A stretch of 64,000 nucleotides of DNA from CAMDHY01 sp046156265 (GCF_046156265.1 NZ_JAWDIR010000044.1:291178-355177), one strand, 5' to 3'; positions 26,199-34,716 are shown, counted from the first letter of the stretch. Numbers and translations: made by a program. Notes: generated from the letters alone by a model not told the origin.

Positions 26199-26228
26199 AC
26201 CGGCCGCCGCGTCGAGACGGCGGCCGGT
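26199..26228 (-). terminator. Strong hairpin between binding-protein and SIS genes
   Basis: An 11-bp perfect stem (26199-26209 pairs with 26218-26228, CCGGCCGCCG/CGGCGGCCGG core) with an 8-base loop lies 21 bases past the binding-protein stop. No run of T follows. In binding-protein-dependent operons such hairpins commonly stabilise the upstream message and reduce read-through, giving more binding protein than permease. I call it an attenuating or stabilising element rather than a full terminator. Confidence 0.6.
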
Positions 26229-26249
26229 CGCGAGCCTTGCGTCAGGGGG

Positions 26250-27605
26250 TTACTGCAGCAGCTTCTTGCTGCCGTCGTAGTAGCCGTCCTGCTTCAGGAT
26301 CTCTTCCATGCGGGTGCCGATCTCCTTGGCACCGTCGGAGATGCTGACCTCGCCGAGCTGCATCTTCGTGCCCCACTCGGCGACGACTTCCGAGATCGCC
26401 GGCCACGACGGGAAGCGCGGACGGAACTCCGGCACGCCCTTCTGCCAGGAGGCGACCATCGGCTCGACGAACTTGTAGTTCGCCTTGATGTCCGGCTCCT
26501 CGTAGATCGCCATGCGGCCGGAGACGCCGCCGGCTTCGACGTAGTCGCGCGCGATCTCTTCCGAGGTCGCCCACTGGATGAACAGCCAGGACGCCTTCTG
26601 CTGCTCCTCGGTGCCCTGGGCGGCGACGGCGAGCGAGAAGCCGCCGAGTGCCGGCAGGCGGCCGGCCGGGCCTTCCGGCTCCGGCGCGACGGCGAGGCAG
26701 TCGACGATCTTCGACGTCGCCGGGTCGTTCAGCGTCGAATAGAACGCCGACCACTCGGTGATCATCGCCACCTGGCCCTGCGCCAGCGCGTTCACGGCTT
26801 CGGCGTGGTCGAAGGAGACGATGCCCGGCGGCATGTACTTCGCCAGATCCTGGCGGAACTGCAGGCCGGCCTGGCTCTCCGGGCTGTTGAGGTTGGACTT
26901 GAAGTCCTTGTCGAGCAGCGAACCGCCGAACGGCCACAGGAAGCGCATGAAACTGTCGGCCGACTGGGTCTCGCCGCGGCGCGACTGCAGGGCGTAGGCG
27001 TACTGGTTCTTCGAGGCGTCCGTGAGCTTCGGCCCGTAGACGTTCATCACCTCGTCCCAGGTGGCCGGCGGCTTGTCGAAGCCGGCATCCTTCAGCATGC
27101 ACGAGTTGTAGAACAGCAGGCCGGAGTAGTTGTCGAAGGGCAGGCCGTAGGTCACGCCGCCCCACGAGCCGAAGGCGTCGAGCAGCAGCGGGAAGAAGCC
27201 GTCGAGCTTGAGGTTCGGGTCGGTGATCGCGGCGTCGCCGGTGAACTTGTCGATCGGCAGGATCCAGCCGTTCTCGGCGAACTCGCCAATCCAGACGAGG
27301 TCGACGAGGGCCACCGTCAGGTCGCCGCCGGAGGTGAAGTTGAGCACTTCCTTCTCGCGCGTGCTCTCGTAGGGAACGATCTCGTAGTTCACCTTGATGC
27401 CGGTCTTCTGCTCGAACTCCGGCAGGAGCTTGATGATCGCCCGGTAGCCGGGGCGGTCGAGGAAGATCACGTTGATCTCCGTGCCCTTGAAGGGCGCGGC
27501 CGCCGTCTCGAGCGACCAGTCGGCGGCGAACGCCCCCGAGGGACCCGCGGCCACCGCGACGGAGAGCGCCACCGCGCTCGCCGCTGTCAGCAAGAATTTC
27601 CTCAC
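26250..27605 (-). CDS. Sugar ABC transporter substrate-binding protein
   Basis: A 451-residue family 1 periplasmic binding protein. The signal peptide is clear: MRK, a hydrophobic core, and cleavage near GAFA-ADWS. The mature part shows the usual two-lobed pattern (INVIFLDRPGYRAIIKLLPE; YGLPFDNYSGLLFYNSCML; MITEWSAFYSTL). Substrate cannot be read directly, but the polyol dehydrogenase upstream and the pentulose kinases downstream suggest a pentitol or other sugar alcohol. It lies 88 bases after the dehydrogenase gene. Confidence 0.92.
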   Translation of the reverse strand: MRKFLLTAASAVALSVAVAAGPSGAFAADWSLETAAAPFKGTEINVIFLDRPGYRAIIKLLPEFEQKTGIKVNYEIVPYESTREKEVLNFTSGGDLTVALVDLVWIGEFAENGWILPIDKFTGDAAITDPNLKLDGFFPLLLDAFGSWGGVTYGLPFDNYSGLLFYNSCMLKDAGFDKPPATWDEVMNVYGPKLTDASKNQYAYALQSRRGETQSADSFMRFLWPFGGSLLDKDFKSNLNSPESQAGLQFRQDLAKYMPPGIVSFDHAEAVNALAQGQVAMITEWSAFYSTLNDPATSKIVDCLAVAPEPEGPAGRLPALGGFSLAVAAQGTEEQQKASWLFIQWATSEEIARDYVEAGGVSGRMAIYEEPDIKANYKFVEPMVASWQKGVPEFRPRFPSWPAISEVVAEWGTKMQLGEVSISDGAKEIGTRMEEILKQDGYYDGSKKLLQ

Positions 27606-27693
27606 CTCTGCCTCCTCCGTCGTTTCTGTCGCGTGTTGGTTCCGGCCCTAGCGGGACCGGCCTCGAGGTGCGCCGCCGGCGGCGGCGCATCGA

Positions 27694-28716
27694 TCAGCGT
27701 GTCGGGTAGATCAGGCTCTTCACCACGCCGGGCGCGTTCTCCGCGTGGCGGCGGAACGCCTCCGGTGCCTCCTCCAGTCCGACCTCGTGGGTGACGAGCG
27801 TCGCAACGTCGACCTTGCCGGTCGCGACGAGCTCGATGGCGCGCGGATAGACCTCTCCCATCCGCCGCGAGAACTTGATCTTGAGGCCGCGCCGCCGCGC
27901 CTCGGCGGCGGGCAGCGTGTAGACGTCGCCGTCGGGGATGCCGACCAGCACGACGCGGCCGCCGATGCGAGCGGCGAGCACCGCGTCGCGGAAGCCGTCC
28001 GGCGAGTTGGTCGCCTCGATGACGAGCGTGCAGCCCTCGTTGTGGGTCCACGAGCGGATGTCGGCGACGCCCTCGCCGACCTCAGCCGCGCCGAGCGTCT
28101 TCGCCATCGCGCGACGATGGGGCAGGGGGTCGACGGCCAGCACCTCGCCGGCGCCGGCGACCTTCAGCACCTGCAGGATGAGGAGGCCGATCGGCCCGCA
28201 GCCGAGCACGGCGACGCGCTCGAGCAGCCGCGGCTTCGCAAGGTCGACCGCATGGATGGCGACGCCGAGCGGCTCGAGCATCACGGCTTCGAGCGCGCTC
28301 ATGTCCGCCGGCAGCGGCACGATCTGCGACTTCGGTACCCAGATGCGGTCGGTCATGGCGCCGTCGAAGGGTGGCGCGCCGATGAACTTGACGTTCGGGC
28401 AGAGATTCGGATGGCCGGCGCGGCAGTGCTCGCAGACGCCGCACGCCTTGTTTGGGTCGACGGCGACGAGGGCGCCGCGCGACAGGCCGAGCTCGGTGAC
28501 GTCTTCCGACAGGTAGCCGCCGAACTCGTGGCCGGGCACGAACGGCTCGCGGATCACCGCCGAGCCGATGCCGCCGTCCTTGTAGTAGTGCAGGTCGCTG
28601 CCGCAGAGGCCGACCGCCGCCACGTCGAGCAGCGTCTCGCCCTCGCGGCCCTCGCGCAGATTGAACGGAGCGACACGGGCGTCATGCGGCCCGTGCAGGA
28701 ACAACGCGCGGCTCAT
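27694..28716 (-). CDS. Zinc-dependent polyol/alcohol dehydrogenase (MDR family)
   Basis: A 340-residue medium-chain dehydrogenase. The catalytic zinc ligands are in VGLCGSDLHYY and PGHEFGG, and four structural-zinc cysteines are in CGVCEHCRAGHPNLC. The NAD site is VAVLGCGPIGLLILQVLK with an acidic residue after the second strand (VDPLPHRR). It resembles sorbitol, xylitol and L-idonate dehydrogenases that oxidise a polyol to a ketose. As first gene of the operon it would make D-ribulose or D-xylulose from the imported pentitol for the two downstream kinases. Confidence 0.87.
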   Translation of the reverse strand: MSRALFLHGPHDARVAPFNLREGREGETLLDVAAVGLCGSDLHYYKDGGIGSAVIREPFVPGHEFGGYLSEDVTELGLSRGALVAVDPNKACGVCEHCRAGHPNLCPNVKFIGAPPFDGAMTDRIWVPKSQIVPLPADMSALEAVMLEPLGVAIHAVDLAKPRLLERVAVLGCGPIGLLILQVLKVAGAGEVLAVDPLPHRRAMAKTLGAAEVGEGVADIRSWTHNEGCTLVIEATNSPDGFRDAVLAARIGGRVVLVGIPDGDVYTLPAAEARRRGLKIKFSRRMGEVYPRAIELVATGKVDVATLVTHEVGLEEAPEAFRRHAENAPGVVKSLIYPTR

Positions 28717-28764
28717 TCGGTCGCTTCCACCCTAGCGGGCCCGAGGCCCGTCTGATTGGGATGG

Positions 28765-28793
28765 ACGATACAGATGTAATTTTGGTGTTTCAA
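28765..28793 (-). promoter_or_regulatory. Candidate sigma-70 promoter of the polyol operon
   Basis: On the minus strand, TTGAAA (28788-28793) and TATCGT (28765-28770) are separated by exactly 17 bases in an AT-rich patch, 49 bases before the dehydrogenase ATG. This is the only convincing promoter-like sequence seen ahead of the eleven-gene operon. A SorC-family operator is expected nearby but I did not find a clear palindrome. Confidence 0.5.
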
Positions 28794-28850
28794 GTGTTGA
28801 TGCGGTTGGGGTGGAGGAGGCTGGTCGACGGAGCGCGCCCGTCTTGCTGC

Positions 28851-28871
28851 TGGTACGCGAAACGCATACCA
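28851..28871. promoter_or_regulatory. Palindromic operator candidate before the toxin-antitoxin pair
   Basis: TGGTACGCG (28851-28859) and CGCATACCA (28863-28871) form an inverted repeat with one mismatch and a 3-base spacer, 23 bases before the antitoxin ATG. Ribbon-helix-helix antitoxins normally repress their own operon through such a site. The position just before the ribosome binding region fits autoregulation. Confidence 0.5.
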
Positions 28872-28894
28872 TTCGGGGAGCGAGCGAGGGTCCG

Positions 28895-29173
28895 ATGGGA
28901 ACGGTCGAGAAGATCACGATCGCGCTGACGGCCGAGCAGGCAGGCTTCGTGCGGAGTGCCGTTGAGGCCGGCGAGTACGCGTCCACCAGCGAGGCTATCC
29001 GCGAGGCCGTGCGCGAGTGGAAGGAGCGGCGCGACCTGCTCGGCTACACGGTGGAGGAACTCCGCGCCCTGGTGCAGCAGGGGCTCGACAGCGGCCCGAG
29101 TGCCCGCCTCTCGATGGCCGACGTGAAGGCCGAGGCCCGCCGCCGGCTGGAGACGGCGAAGCGCGGCGGCTGA
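28895..29173 (+). CDS. ParD-type ribbon-helix-helix antitoxin
   Basis: A 92-residue small protein with the CopG/ParD layout. A short N-terminal strand (EKITIALTAEQAGFVRSAVE) is followed by the helix EYASTSEAIREAVREWKERR, as in ParD and related antitoxins. The Arg/Ala-rich C-terminal half would wrap the toxin. The ATG at 28895 fits the family start. The toxin gene begins 3 bases after its stop, so the two are co-translated. Confidence 0.87.
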   Translation: MGTVEKITIALTAEQAGFVRSAVEAGEYASTSEAIREAVREWKERRDLLGYTVEELRALVQQGLDSGPSARLSMADVKAEARRRLETAKRGG

Positions 29174-29176
29174 CCG

Positions 29177-29470
29177 GTGCTGCCCATCATCCGCACGGAT
29201 CGGGCCGATGAGGACCTCATCGACGTCTGGGTGAGCATCGCGATCGAGAGCCCGGCTGCTGCCGACCGTGTGCTCGACGCCATCCAGCGGCGCTGGCAGC
29301 AACTCTCGCTCTATCCGTACTCAGGCGTCGCACGGGAGGACATCCTCCCCGGTCTCCGCTGCCTCGTTGCCGGCCAGTACCTGACGCTCTACCGCATCGC
29401 CGCCGACGGCATCCTGATCATCCGCGTGCTGCACGGGCGCAGCAAGATCGATGGAGACGAAGTTGCGTAG
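29177..29470 (+). CDS. ParE/RelE-family toxin
   Basis: A 97-residue RelE/ParE-fold protein starting with GTG. Characteristic parts are RTDRADEDLIDVWVSIAIES at the N-terminus, YPYSGVAREDILPGLRCLVA in the middle and the C-terminal strand ILIIRVLHGRSKID. ParE members poison DNA gyrase; RelE members cut mRNA. The ParD-type partner favours ParE. The gene is intact, so the module may be active. Confidence 0.87.
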   Translation: MLPIIRTDRADEDLIDVWVSIAIESPAAADRVLDAIQRRWQQLSLYPYSGVAREDILPGLRCLVAGQYLTLYRIAADGILIIRVLHGRSKIDGDEVA

Positions 29471-29481
29471 CGAACCACGGG

Positions 29482-29599
29482 GTCATTCCCGGCCTTGTGC
29501 CGGGAAACCATAGCTCGCCGCAATGATGGTCACCCGACGTCTTGCCGACGCAACTGCTGCAGCCGTCGCATGGGTTCCCGGCACAAGGCCGGGAATGAC
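29482..29599. repeat. Long inverted repeat (perfect 25-bp arms), family B
   Basis: Two perfect 25-base arms, 29482-29506 and 29575-29599, face each other across 68 bases. Each arm is itself a small hairpin (CCCGGC CTTGT GCCGGG), starting GTCATTCCCGG. The element lies just past the toxin gene. It has the form of a palindromic interspersed repeat of rhizobial type and no coding capacity. Confidence 0.8.
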
Positions 29600-29657
29600 G
29601 ACGGAGAGGTTGGCAAGGTTCTCGGCGACGCTCGGCTCAAGCGACTGACGCGTGTTT

Positions 29658-29811
29658 CCCCTCCCCCCTCGTGGGGGAGGTGGCCGGCGCAGCCGGCCGG
29701 AGGGGGCGCCGCCGGCGCAGCTGGCGGCGTGCGAGGGTTCCGCATCTTGCGAAGCCCGCCGCGCTAGCGCGCGGCGGCCCCCTCCCGACCTCCCCCGCGA
29801 GGGGGGAGGGG
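29658..29811. repeat. Intergenic palindromic repeat, family A copy 2
   Basis: Outer arms 29658-29681 and 29788-29811 are complementary at 23 of 24 positions, and the inner part carries GGCCGGC/GCCGGCC and Gly/Ala-codon-like GCC repeats. The left half matches the copy at 13795 with one change in 51 bases. Together with family B it fills the 414-base gap between the toxin gene and tyrS; I see no gene in that gap. Confidence 0.75.
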
Positions 29812-29884
29812 TTACGGACGCGCTTCGCGCGACGTTCTTGCTAGGCAGTCAAACCGGCGTGGCCCGTCAGAGAAGCACGACCGC

Positions 29885-31177
29885 TCACACCGGCCTGAGC
29901 AGCACGTGCTTCTTGCGGCCGTTGGAGAGCTTCACCACGCCCTCGACGATGTGGCCGGTGCCGAGCACCGCCTTGTCGTCGCTGACCACCGTGTCGTTGA
30001 CGCGGATGGCGCCGTTCGCGATCGCGCGGCGGACCTCGCCGTTCGAGGTGGCGAGGCCGGCACGGACGATCGCCGTCAGCAGGCCGAGGCCGGCGTCGAG
30101 GTCGGCCTGCGGGATCTCCACCGTCGGCAGCGACTGGGCGAGCCCGCCTTCCTCGAAGGTGCGCCGCGCCGTCTCGGCGGCGGCGTCAGCCGCCTCCCGG
30201 CCGTGCAGCATCGCCGTCGCCTCGGTGGCGAGCACCTTCTTCGCCTCGTTGATTTCCTGGCCCGGCAGCGCCGCGAGGCGGGCGATCTCCTTGAGCGGCA
30301 GGTCGGTGAAGAGCTTCAGGAAGCGCTCGACGTCGGCGTCGGCGGTGTTGCGCCAGAACTGCCAGTAGTCCCACGGCGACAGCATGTCGGCGTTGAGCCA
30401 GACGGCACCCGCCGCCGTCTTGCCCATCTTGGCGCCCGACGCGGTGGTGATCAGCGGGCAGGTGACGGCGAACAGCTCGAAGTCGGCGACGCGGCGGCCG
30501 AGGTCGATGCCGTTGACGATGTTGCCCCACTGGTCGGAGCCGCCCATCTGCAGCCGGCAGCCGTAGCGCCGGCCGAGCTCGACGAAGTCGTAGGCCTGCA
30601 GGATCATGTAGTTGAATTCGAGGAACGACAGCGGCTGCTCGCGCTCGAGCCGCATCCGCACCGAATCGAAGGTGAGCATGCGGTTGACCGAGAAGTGCCG
30701 CCCGACATCGCGCAGGAACGGAATGTAGGCGAGCTGGTCGAGCCACTCGGCGTTGTCGACCATGATCGCGTCGGTCGGCCCGTCGCCGAAGCTGAGGAAG
30801 CGGTCGAAGGCGGTCTTGATGGACGCCTTGTTCGCCTCGATGTCGGCATCGGTGAGGAGCTTGCGCTGCTCGTCCTTGCCGGAGGGGTCTCCGACCTTGG
30901 TGGTGCCGCCGCCCATCAGCACGATCGGCTTGTGGCCGGCCTGCTGGAAGCGCCGCAGCATCATGATGCCCATCAGGTGGCCGACGTGCAGGCTCGGGCC
31001 GGTGCAGTCGAAGCCGATATAGGCGGGCATGGCCGTGCCGCCGGCGAGCAGGCCGTCCAGCGCCTGAGGGTCCGAGCACTGGTGCAGATAGCCGCGCGCC
31101 GCCAGCGTCGACAGGAAGGCGGACCGGAAGGCCGGCATGGCGGCTTCGGTCGGGACGGAAGGGGCGGCGTCGGTCAT
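29885..31177 (-). CDS. tyrS: Tyrosyl-tRNA synthetase
   Basis: A 430-residue class I synthetase of the bacterial TyrRS type. The HIGH-type motif is LHVGHLMG and the KMSKS-type motif is KMGKTAAG. Tyrosine-binding residues lie in YIGFDCTGPS and YMILQAYDF, and the QMGGSDQWGNI segment is typical. The C-terminal S4 domain (GEVRRAIANGAIRVNDTVV) binds the tRNA. I chose the ATG giving MTDAAPSVPTE; a more upstream ATG lies in the shared divergent region with anmK. It charges tRNA-Tyr in the cytoplasm. Confidence 0.95.
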   Translation of the reverse strand: MTDAAPSVPTEAAMPAFRSAFLSTLAARGYLHQCSDPQALDGLLAGGTAMPAYIGFDCTGPSLHVGHLMGIMMLRRFQQAGHKPIVLMGGGTTKVGDPSGKDEQRKLLTDADIEANKASIKTAFDRFLSFGDGPTDAIMVDNAEWLDQLAYIPFLRDVGRHFSVNRMLTFDSVRMRLEREQPLSFLEFNYMILQAYDFVELGRRYGCRLQMGGSDQWGNIVNGIDLGRRVADFELFAVTCPLITTASGAKMGKTAAGAVWLNADMLSPWDYWQFWRNTADADVERFLKLFTDLPLKEIARLAALPGQEINEAKKVLATEATAMLHGREAADAAAETARRTFEEGGLAQSLPTVEIPQADLDAGLGLLTAIVRAGLATSNGEVRRAIANGAIRVNDTVVSDDKAVLGTGHIVEGVVKLSNGRKKHVLLRPV

Positions 31178-31286
31178 CGTCTCGGTCTCTCGTCCTGCCG
31201 GCGGTGGCGCCGGTTCTCCTCGTGTTAAGCTGGCGGCTCTATAGCCGGTTTGACCGGGCTGTTGCACGCGAAAGGGAGGCGTCGCC

Positions 31287-32405
31287 ATGGCGGAGACCGT
31301 GCGCGCGATCGGACTGATGAGCGGGACGTCGATGGACGGCGTCGACGTGGCGCTGATCGAGACGGACGGCGAGGCGGTCGTCCGCCCCGGCCCGAGCGGC
31401 TTCCGGCCCTATGCGAGCGCGGAGCGCGAGGCGATCCGCGCGGCGCTGGCCGCCGCGACGACGCTCACCGACCGCGATGCCCGGCCGCCGGCGCTCGCTG
31501 CCGCCGAAGCGGTGGTGACAACCGCGCACGTCGAGGCGGTACGGGCCTTCCTCGCCGACAACGCCATCGACCCCGCCGGCATCACGGTGGTCGGCTTCCA
31601 CGGCCAGACGGTGTTCCATGCGCCGGAGCGGCGGCTGACGGTGCAGGTCGGCGACGGCGCGGCGCTGTCCGAGGCCCTCGGCATTCCCGTGGTGTTCGAC
31701 CTTCGCGCCGACGACGTCGCGGCGGGAGGGCAGGGGGCGCCGCTGGTGCCCGTCTACCACCGCGCATTGGCAGCCGCCGCTGCGTTGCCGCGGCCCGTCG
31801 CGATCCTCAATGTCGGCGGCGTCGCCAACCTCACGCTGATCGGCGCCGACGATGGCCTCGTCGCCTTCGACACCGGCCCCGGCAATGCCCTCATCGACGA
31901 CCTGATGGGCGCGCGAACCGGCGCGCGCATGGACGAGGGCGGCCGCACCGCCGCTGCCGGCTCGGTCGATGAAGCGGCGCTTTCGGTGCTGATGGACAAC
32001 CCGTACTTCGCCCGGCCGGTGCCGAAGTCGCTCGACCGCAACGCGTTTTCCGCAGTGCTGGTGGCGCATCTCTCGACGGCAGACGCCGCGGCGACGCTGG
32101 TGGAGTTTACCGCCGAGACGGTGGCGCGCGGATTGGCGTTGGCCGGCGGGGCGGATCGTATCGTCGTCTGCGGCGGCGGTGCCCGCAACCCGGTACTGAT
32201 GGCGGCGCTCGCTGCCCGCACGGGCGTCATGGTCGACAGCGCCGACGCGCTCGGCTGGTCGGCGGATGCGATCGAGGCGCAGGCCTTCGCCTATCTTGCG
32301 GTGCGGTCCCTGCGCGGCCTGCCGATCACCTTCCCCGGCACGACCGGCGTGGCGCGGCCGCTCACCGGCGGCCGGCGGGTCGGGCCGCGGCTGCGGGCGG
32401 CCTGA
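31287..32405 (+). CDS. anmK: Anhydro-N-acetylmuramic acid kinase
   Basis: A 372-residue kinase that converts 1,6-anhydro-MurNAc to MurNAc-6-phosphate during murein recycling. Landmarks are IGLMSGTSMDGVDVALIETD at the N-terminus, GFHGQTVFHAP, FDTGPGNALID and CGGGARNPVLM. It is divergent from tyrS, with 109 bases between starts, an arrangement I recall as common in alphaproteobacteria. The protein looks complete. Confidence 0.94.
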   Translation: MAETVRAIGLMSGTSMDGVDVALIETDGEAVVRPGPSGFRPYASAEREAIRAALAAATTLTDRDARPPALAAAEAVVTTAHVEAVRAFLADNAIDPAGITVVGFHGQTVFHAPERRLTVQVGDGAALSEALGIPVVFDLRADDVAAGGQGAPLVPVYHRALAAAAALPRPVAILNVGGVANLTLIGADDGLVAFDTGPGNALIDDLMGARTGARMDEGGRTAAAGSVDEAALSVLMDNPYFARPVPKSLDRNAFSAVLVAHLSTADAAATLVEFTAETVARGLALAGGADRIVVCGGGARNPVLMAALAARTGVMVDSADALGWSADAIEAQAFAYLAVRSLRGLPITFPGTTGVARPLTGGRRVGPRLRAA

Positions 32406-32453
32406 GCGGCCACGCGCGCCGGGCTTGAGCAGTCACCGCTTCGACGGCCGCCC

Positions 32454-33110
32454 TCAGGCGGCGTCGGCGGTCGCGGCGAGGCGACGGTCGAGATAGTCCG
32501 AGCAGATCCCGAGCAGCGGGTCGACGCGGTCCTCGAAGAAGTGGTTGGCACCCTCGAGCACGCGCTGCTCGATGATGATGCCCTTCTGCGTCTTCAGCTT
32601 GTCGACGAGGTTCTGCACGTCCTTGAGCGGCACCACCTTGTCGATGTCGCCGTGGACGATCAGGCCGGACGACGGGCAGGGCGCCAGGAACGAGAAGTCA
32701 TGCAGGTTCGCCGGCGGCGCGATCGAGATGAAGCCCTCGATCTCCGGGCGCCGCATCAGAAGCTGCATGCCGATCCAGGCGCCGAACGAGAATCCGGCGA
32801 TCCAGCAGGCGCGGGCGTCCGGGTGGATGCTCTGCGCCCAGTCGAGGGCGGAGGCTGCGTCGGACAGCTCGCCCTGGCCGTGGTCGAAAGCGCCCTGGCT
32901 GCGGCCGACACCACGGAAATTGAAGCGCAGCACCGCGAAGTCGCGCTTCGCGAACATGTAATACAGCTGGTAGATGATCTGGTTGTTCATGGTGCCGCCG
33001 AACTGCGGGTGCGGGTGCAGCACCATGGCGATCGGGGCGTTGCGGCGCTTCGCGGGCTGGAAGCGGCCTTCGATCCGTCCGGCGGGACCGTTGAAGATGA
33101 CCTCGGGCAT
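32454..33110 (-). CDS. Alpha/beta hydrolase, dienelactone-hydrolase-like
   Basis: A 218-residue small alpha/beta hydrolase. The HPHPQFGGTMNN oxyanion region is typical of a conserved proteobacterial family. The nucleophile elbow is GFSFGAW, an Asp lies in VHGDIDKVVP and the His in LEGANHFF. Substrate is unknown. It is divergent from the suf operon across a 351-base gap and converges on anmK. Confidence 0.82.
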   Translation of the reverse strand: MPEVIFNGPAGRIEGRFQPAKRRNAPIAMVLHPHPQFGGTMNNQIIYQLYYMFAKRDFAVLRFNFRGVGRSQGAFDHGQGELSDAASALDWAQSIHPDARACWIAGFSFGAWIGMQLLMRRPEIEGFISIAPPANLHDFSFLAPCPSSGLIVHGDIDKVVPLKDVQNLVDKLKTQKGIIIEQRVLEGANHFFEDRVDPLLGICSDYLDRRLAATADAA

Positions 33111-33461
33111 AGCGGGGCAGGGTCTCCTGAGAAGGAAGATCAGGGCAAGCGTCAGTCGCGACGGCGGCGCGACGGGCTGTCGGCGAGGAAAACCGGGCTC
33201 CGGGACTGCCTCGTCCGTCTGCCTTGACGGCCTAGAGGGCTGTCCCTACAAGGGAAATCGTTAGAACAATTCGAAACGTTGTCGAGCCCTGCTCGCCAGC
33301 GTAAGCCGCGTCGACAGTGCTATCCTGCCCTCGTCGGCGCCGGTTATCGTCGGTGACGCAAGGATTTGCAAGCGTCGCCTCAATTCGGCCGGTGTCTCGA
33401 CGGTCGACGTGAACCGGTGGACGCAGCCGCGGGCGAGGCTCGCCAGCGTCAGGGGATGTGG
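33111..33461. other. Divergent intergenic region ahead of the suf operon
   Basis: No gene supported. Open frames here are G+C-rich noise in the opposite or same strand without a start context. The gap holds the Irr-box-like sequence described separately near 33260-33277, and is presumably the regulatory region of both the hydrolase and the suf operon. Confidence 0.6.
33260..33277. promoter_or_regulatory. Possible Irr box (ICE-like) upstream of suf
   Basis: The sequence GTTAGAACAATTCGAAAC resembles, from memory, the rhizobial Irr-binding consensus TTTAGAA-n-TTCTAAA, with TTAGAA on the left and TTCGAAA on the right. It lies in an AT-richer patch about 185 bases before the first suf gene. suf operons of Hyphomicrobiales are known targets of iron regulators (Irr, RirA, IscR). 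The match is partial. Confidence 0.35.
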
Positions 33462-34643
33462 ATGGTCCAGGGCCGCGGCGCAAGCGCCGGCACGCCTCGC
33501 AGCTATCTCGACTGGGCGGCGAGCGCGCCGCTGCGGCCGGTGGCGCGCGAGGCGGTGTACGCGGCGCTGGACCTCGCGGGCAATCCGTCCTCCGTGCACG
33601 CCGAGGGGCGACGCGCTCGGGCCGCCGTGGAGGCGGCGCGCACCGCCGTCGCCACCCTCGTCGGTGCTCCGTCCTCCGCCGAAATCACCTTCACCAGCGG
33701 CGCGACGGAGGCGAACGTCACGGCGCTGTCGCCGGCGCTGTGCGGAGGCGATCCTCTCCTGCTGGTCTCCGCGATCGAGCATCCCTCGGTGGCCGCGGGC
33801 GGACGCTTCCGTCCGGACGACGTTGCCGTCGTGCCCGTCGACGGGGACGGCGTCGTCCGGCTCGACCAGCTCGCCGACATGCTGGAGCAGGCGCGGGCGC
33901 GGGGCCAGCGGCCGCTCGTCTCACTGATGCTCGCCAACAACGAGACCGGCGTCGTGCAGCCGGTCGCGGAGGCGGCGCGCCTCGTCCATGCGGCCGGCGC
34001 GCTCCTGCACGTCGACGCCGTGCAGGCGGCGGGTCGCATCCCGGTGGACATGCGCGCCCTCGGGGCCGATCTCCTCTCGCTGTCGTCCCACAAGATCGGC
34101 GGTCCGAAGGGCGTCGGCGCCCTCGTCGTCCGTCCGGGCCTGTCGGTGCCGCCGCTTCTGACCGGGGGCGGCCAGGAGCGCCGGCGCCGCGCCGGCACGG
34201 AAGCGGTGCCGATGATTGCCGGTTTCGGCGCCGCCGCTGCCGCGGCAAAAGTCGATTTAGAGGAAATCCAGCGCTGTTCCCGCCTTCGGGACTGGCTCGA
34301 AGCCGACCTCGACACTATGTGTGGCGCCACGGTCGTGTTCGGCCGCAATGCCCCGCGGCTGCCGGCGACGTCGTGCTTCGCGGTCCCGGGCATCGCCGCC
34401 GAGACGGCGGTGATCGCCCTGGACCTCGACGGTGTCGCGGTCTCGTCCGGGGCGGCGTGTTCGTCCGGCAAGGTCGCCGCGTCAGTGGTGCTGTCGGCGA
34501 TGGGGGTTCCGGGCGAGCTGGCCCGCGGAGCGATCCGCGTCAGTCTCGGTTGGGAGACACAGGAAGACGACGTCGCGCGGTTCCTCGCCGCGTGGCGGAA
34601 ACTGGTGGCCCGGCTTCGACCGAGCGTCGGACAGGCCGCCTGA
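33462..34643 (+). CDS. Cysteine desulfurase, class I (IscS/NifS-like)
   Basis: A 393-residue PLP enzyme that removes sulfur from cysteine to alanine. The PLP lysine is in LSLSSHKIGGPKGVGALV, the cofactor His in HVDAVQAAG, and the persulfide cysteine in SSGAACSSGK. The ATG at 33462 has AGGGG at ideal spacing; an ATG six bases earlier is too close. It opens the suf operon, which also has a separate class II desulfurase (SufS) further on. Two desulfurases in one suf operon is a recurrent alphaproteobacterial arrangement. It may supply sulfur for Fe-S clusters or for tRNA thiolation. Confidence 0.88.
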   Translation: MVQGRGASAGTPRSYLDWAASAPLRPVAREAVYAALDLAGNPSSVHAEGRRARAAVEAARTAVATLVGAPSSAEITFTSGATEANVTALSPALCGGDPLLLVSAIEHPSVAAGGRFRPDDVAVVPVDGDGVVRLDQLADMLEQARARGQRPLVSLMLANNETGVVQPVAEAARLVHAAGALLHVDAVQAAGRIPVDMRALGADLLSLSSHKIGGPKGVGALVVRPGLSVPPLLTGGGQERRRRAGTEAVPMIAGFGAAAAAAKVDLEEIQRCSRLRDWLEADLDTMCGATVVFGRNAPRLPATSCFAVPGIAAETAVIALDLDGVAVSSGAACSSGKVAASVVLSAMGVPGELARGAIRVSLGWETQEDDVARFLAAWRKLVARLRPSVGQAA

Positions 34644-34716
34644 GGGGCGCCGCGAGGCGTCGAAATCAGGCTTCTGCAACCAGCGGTCCTTGAAACCGCC
34701 GTGGATGGAGAGCGAG

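Noticed and set aside
25563..27794. A 743-codon plus-strand frame opposite the SIS and binding-protein genes
   Set aside because: Antisense to genes with clear signal peptide and motifs; composition is that of a high-G+C shadow.
29495..29767. Short frames across the intergenic repeats before tyrS
   Set aside because: They translate the palindromic repeats and have no start context or family resemblance.
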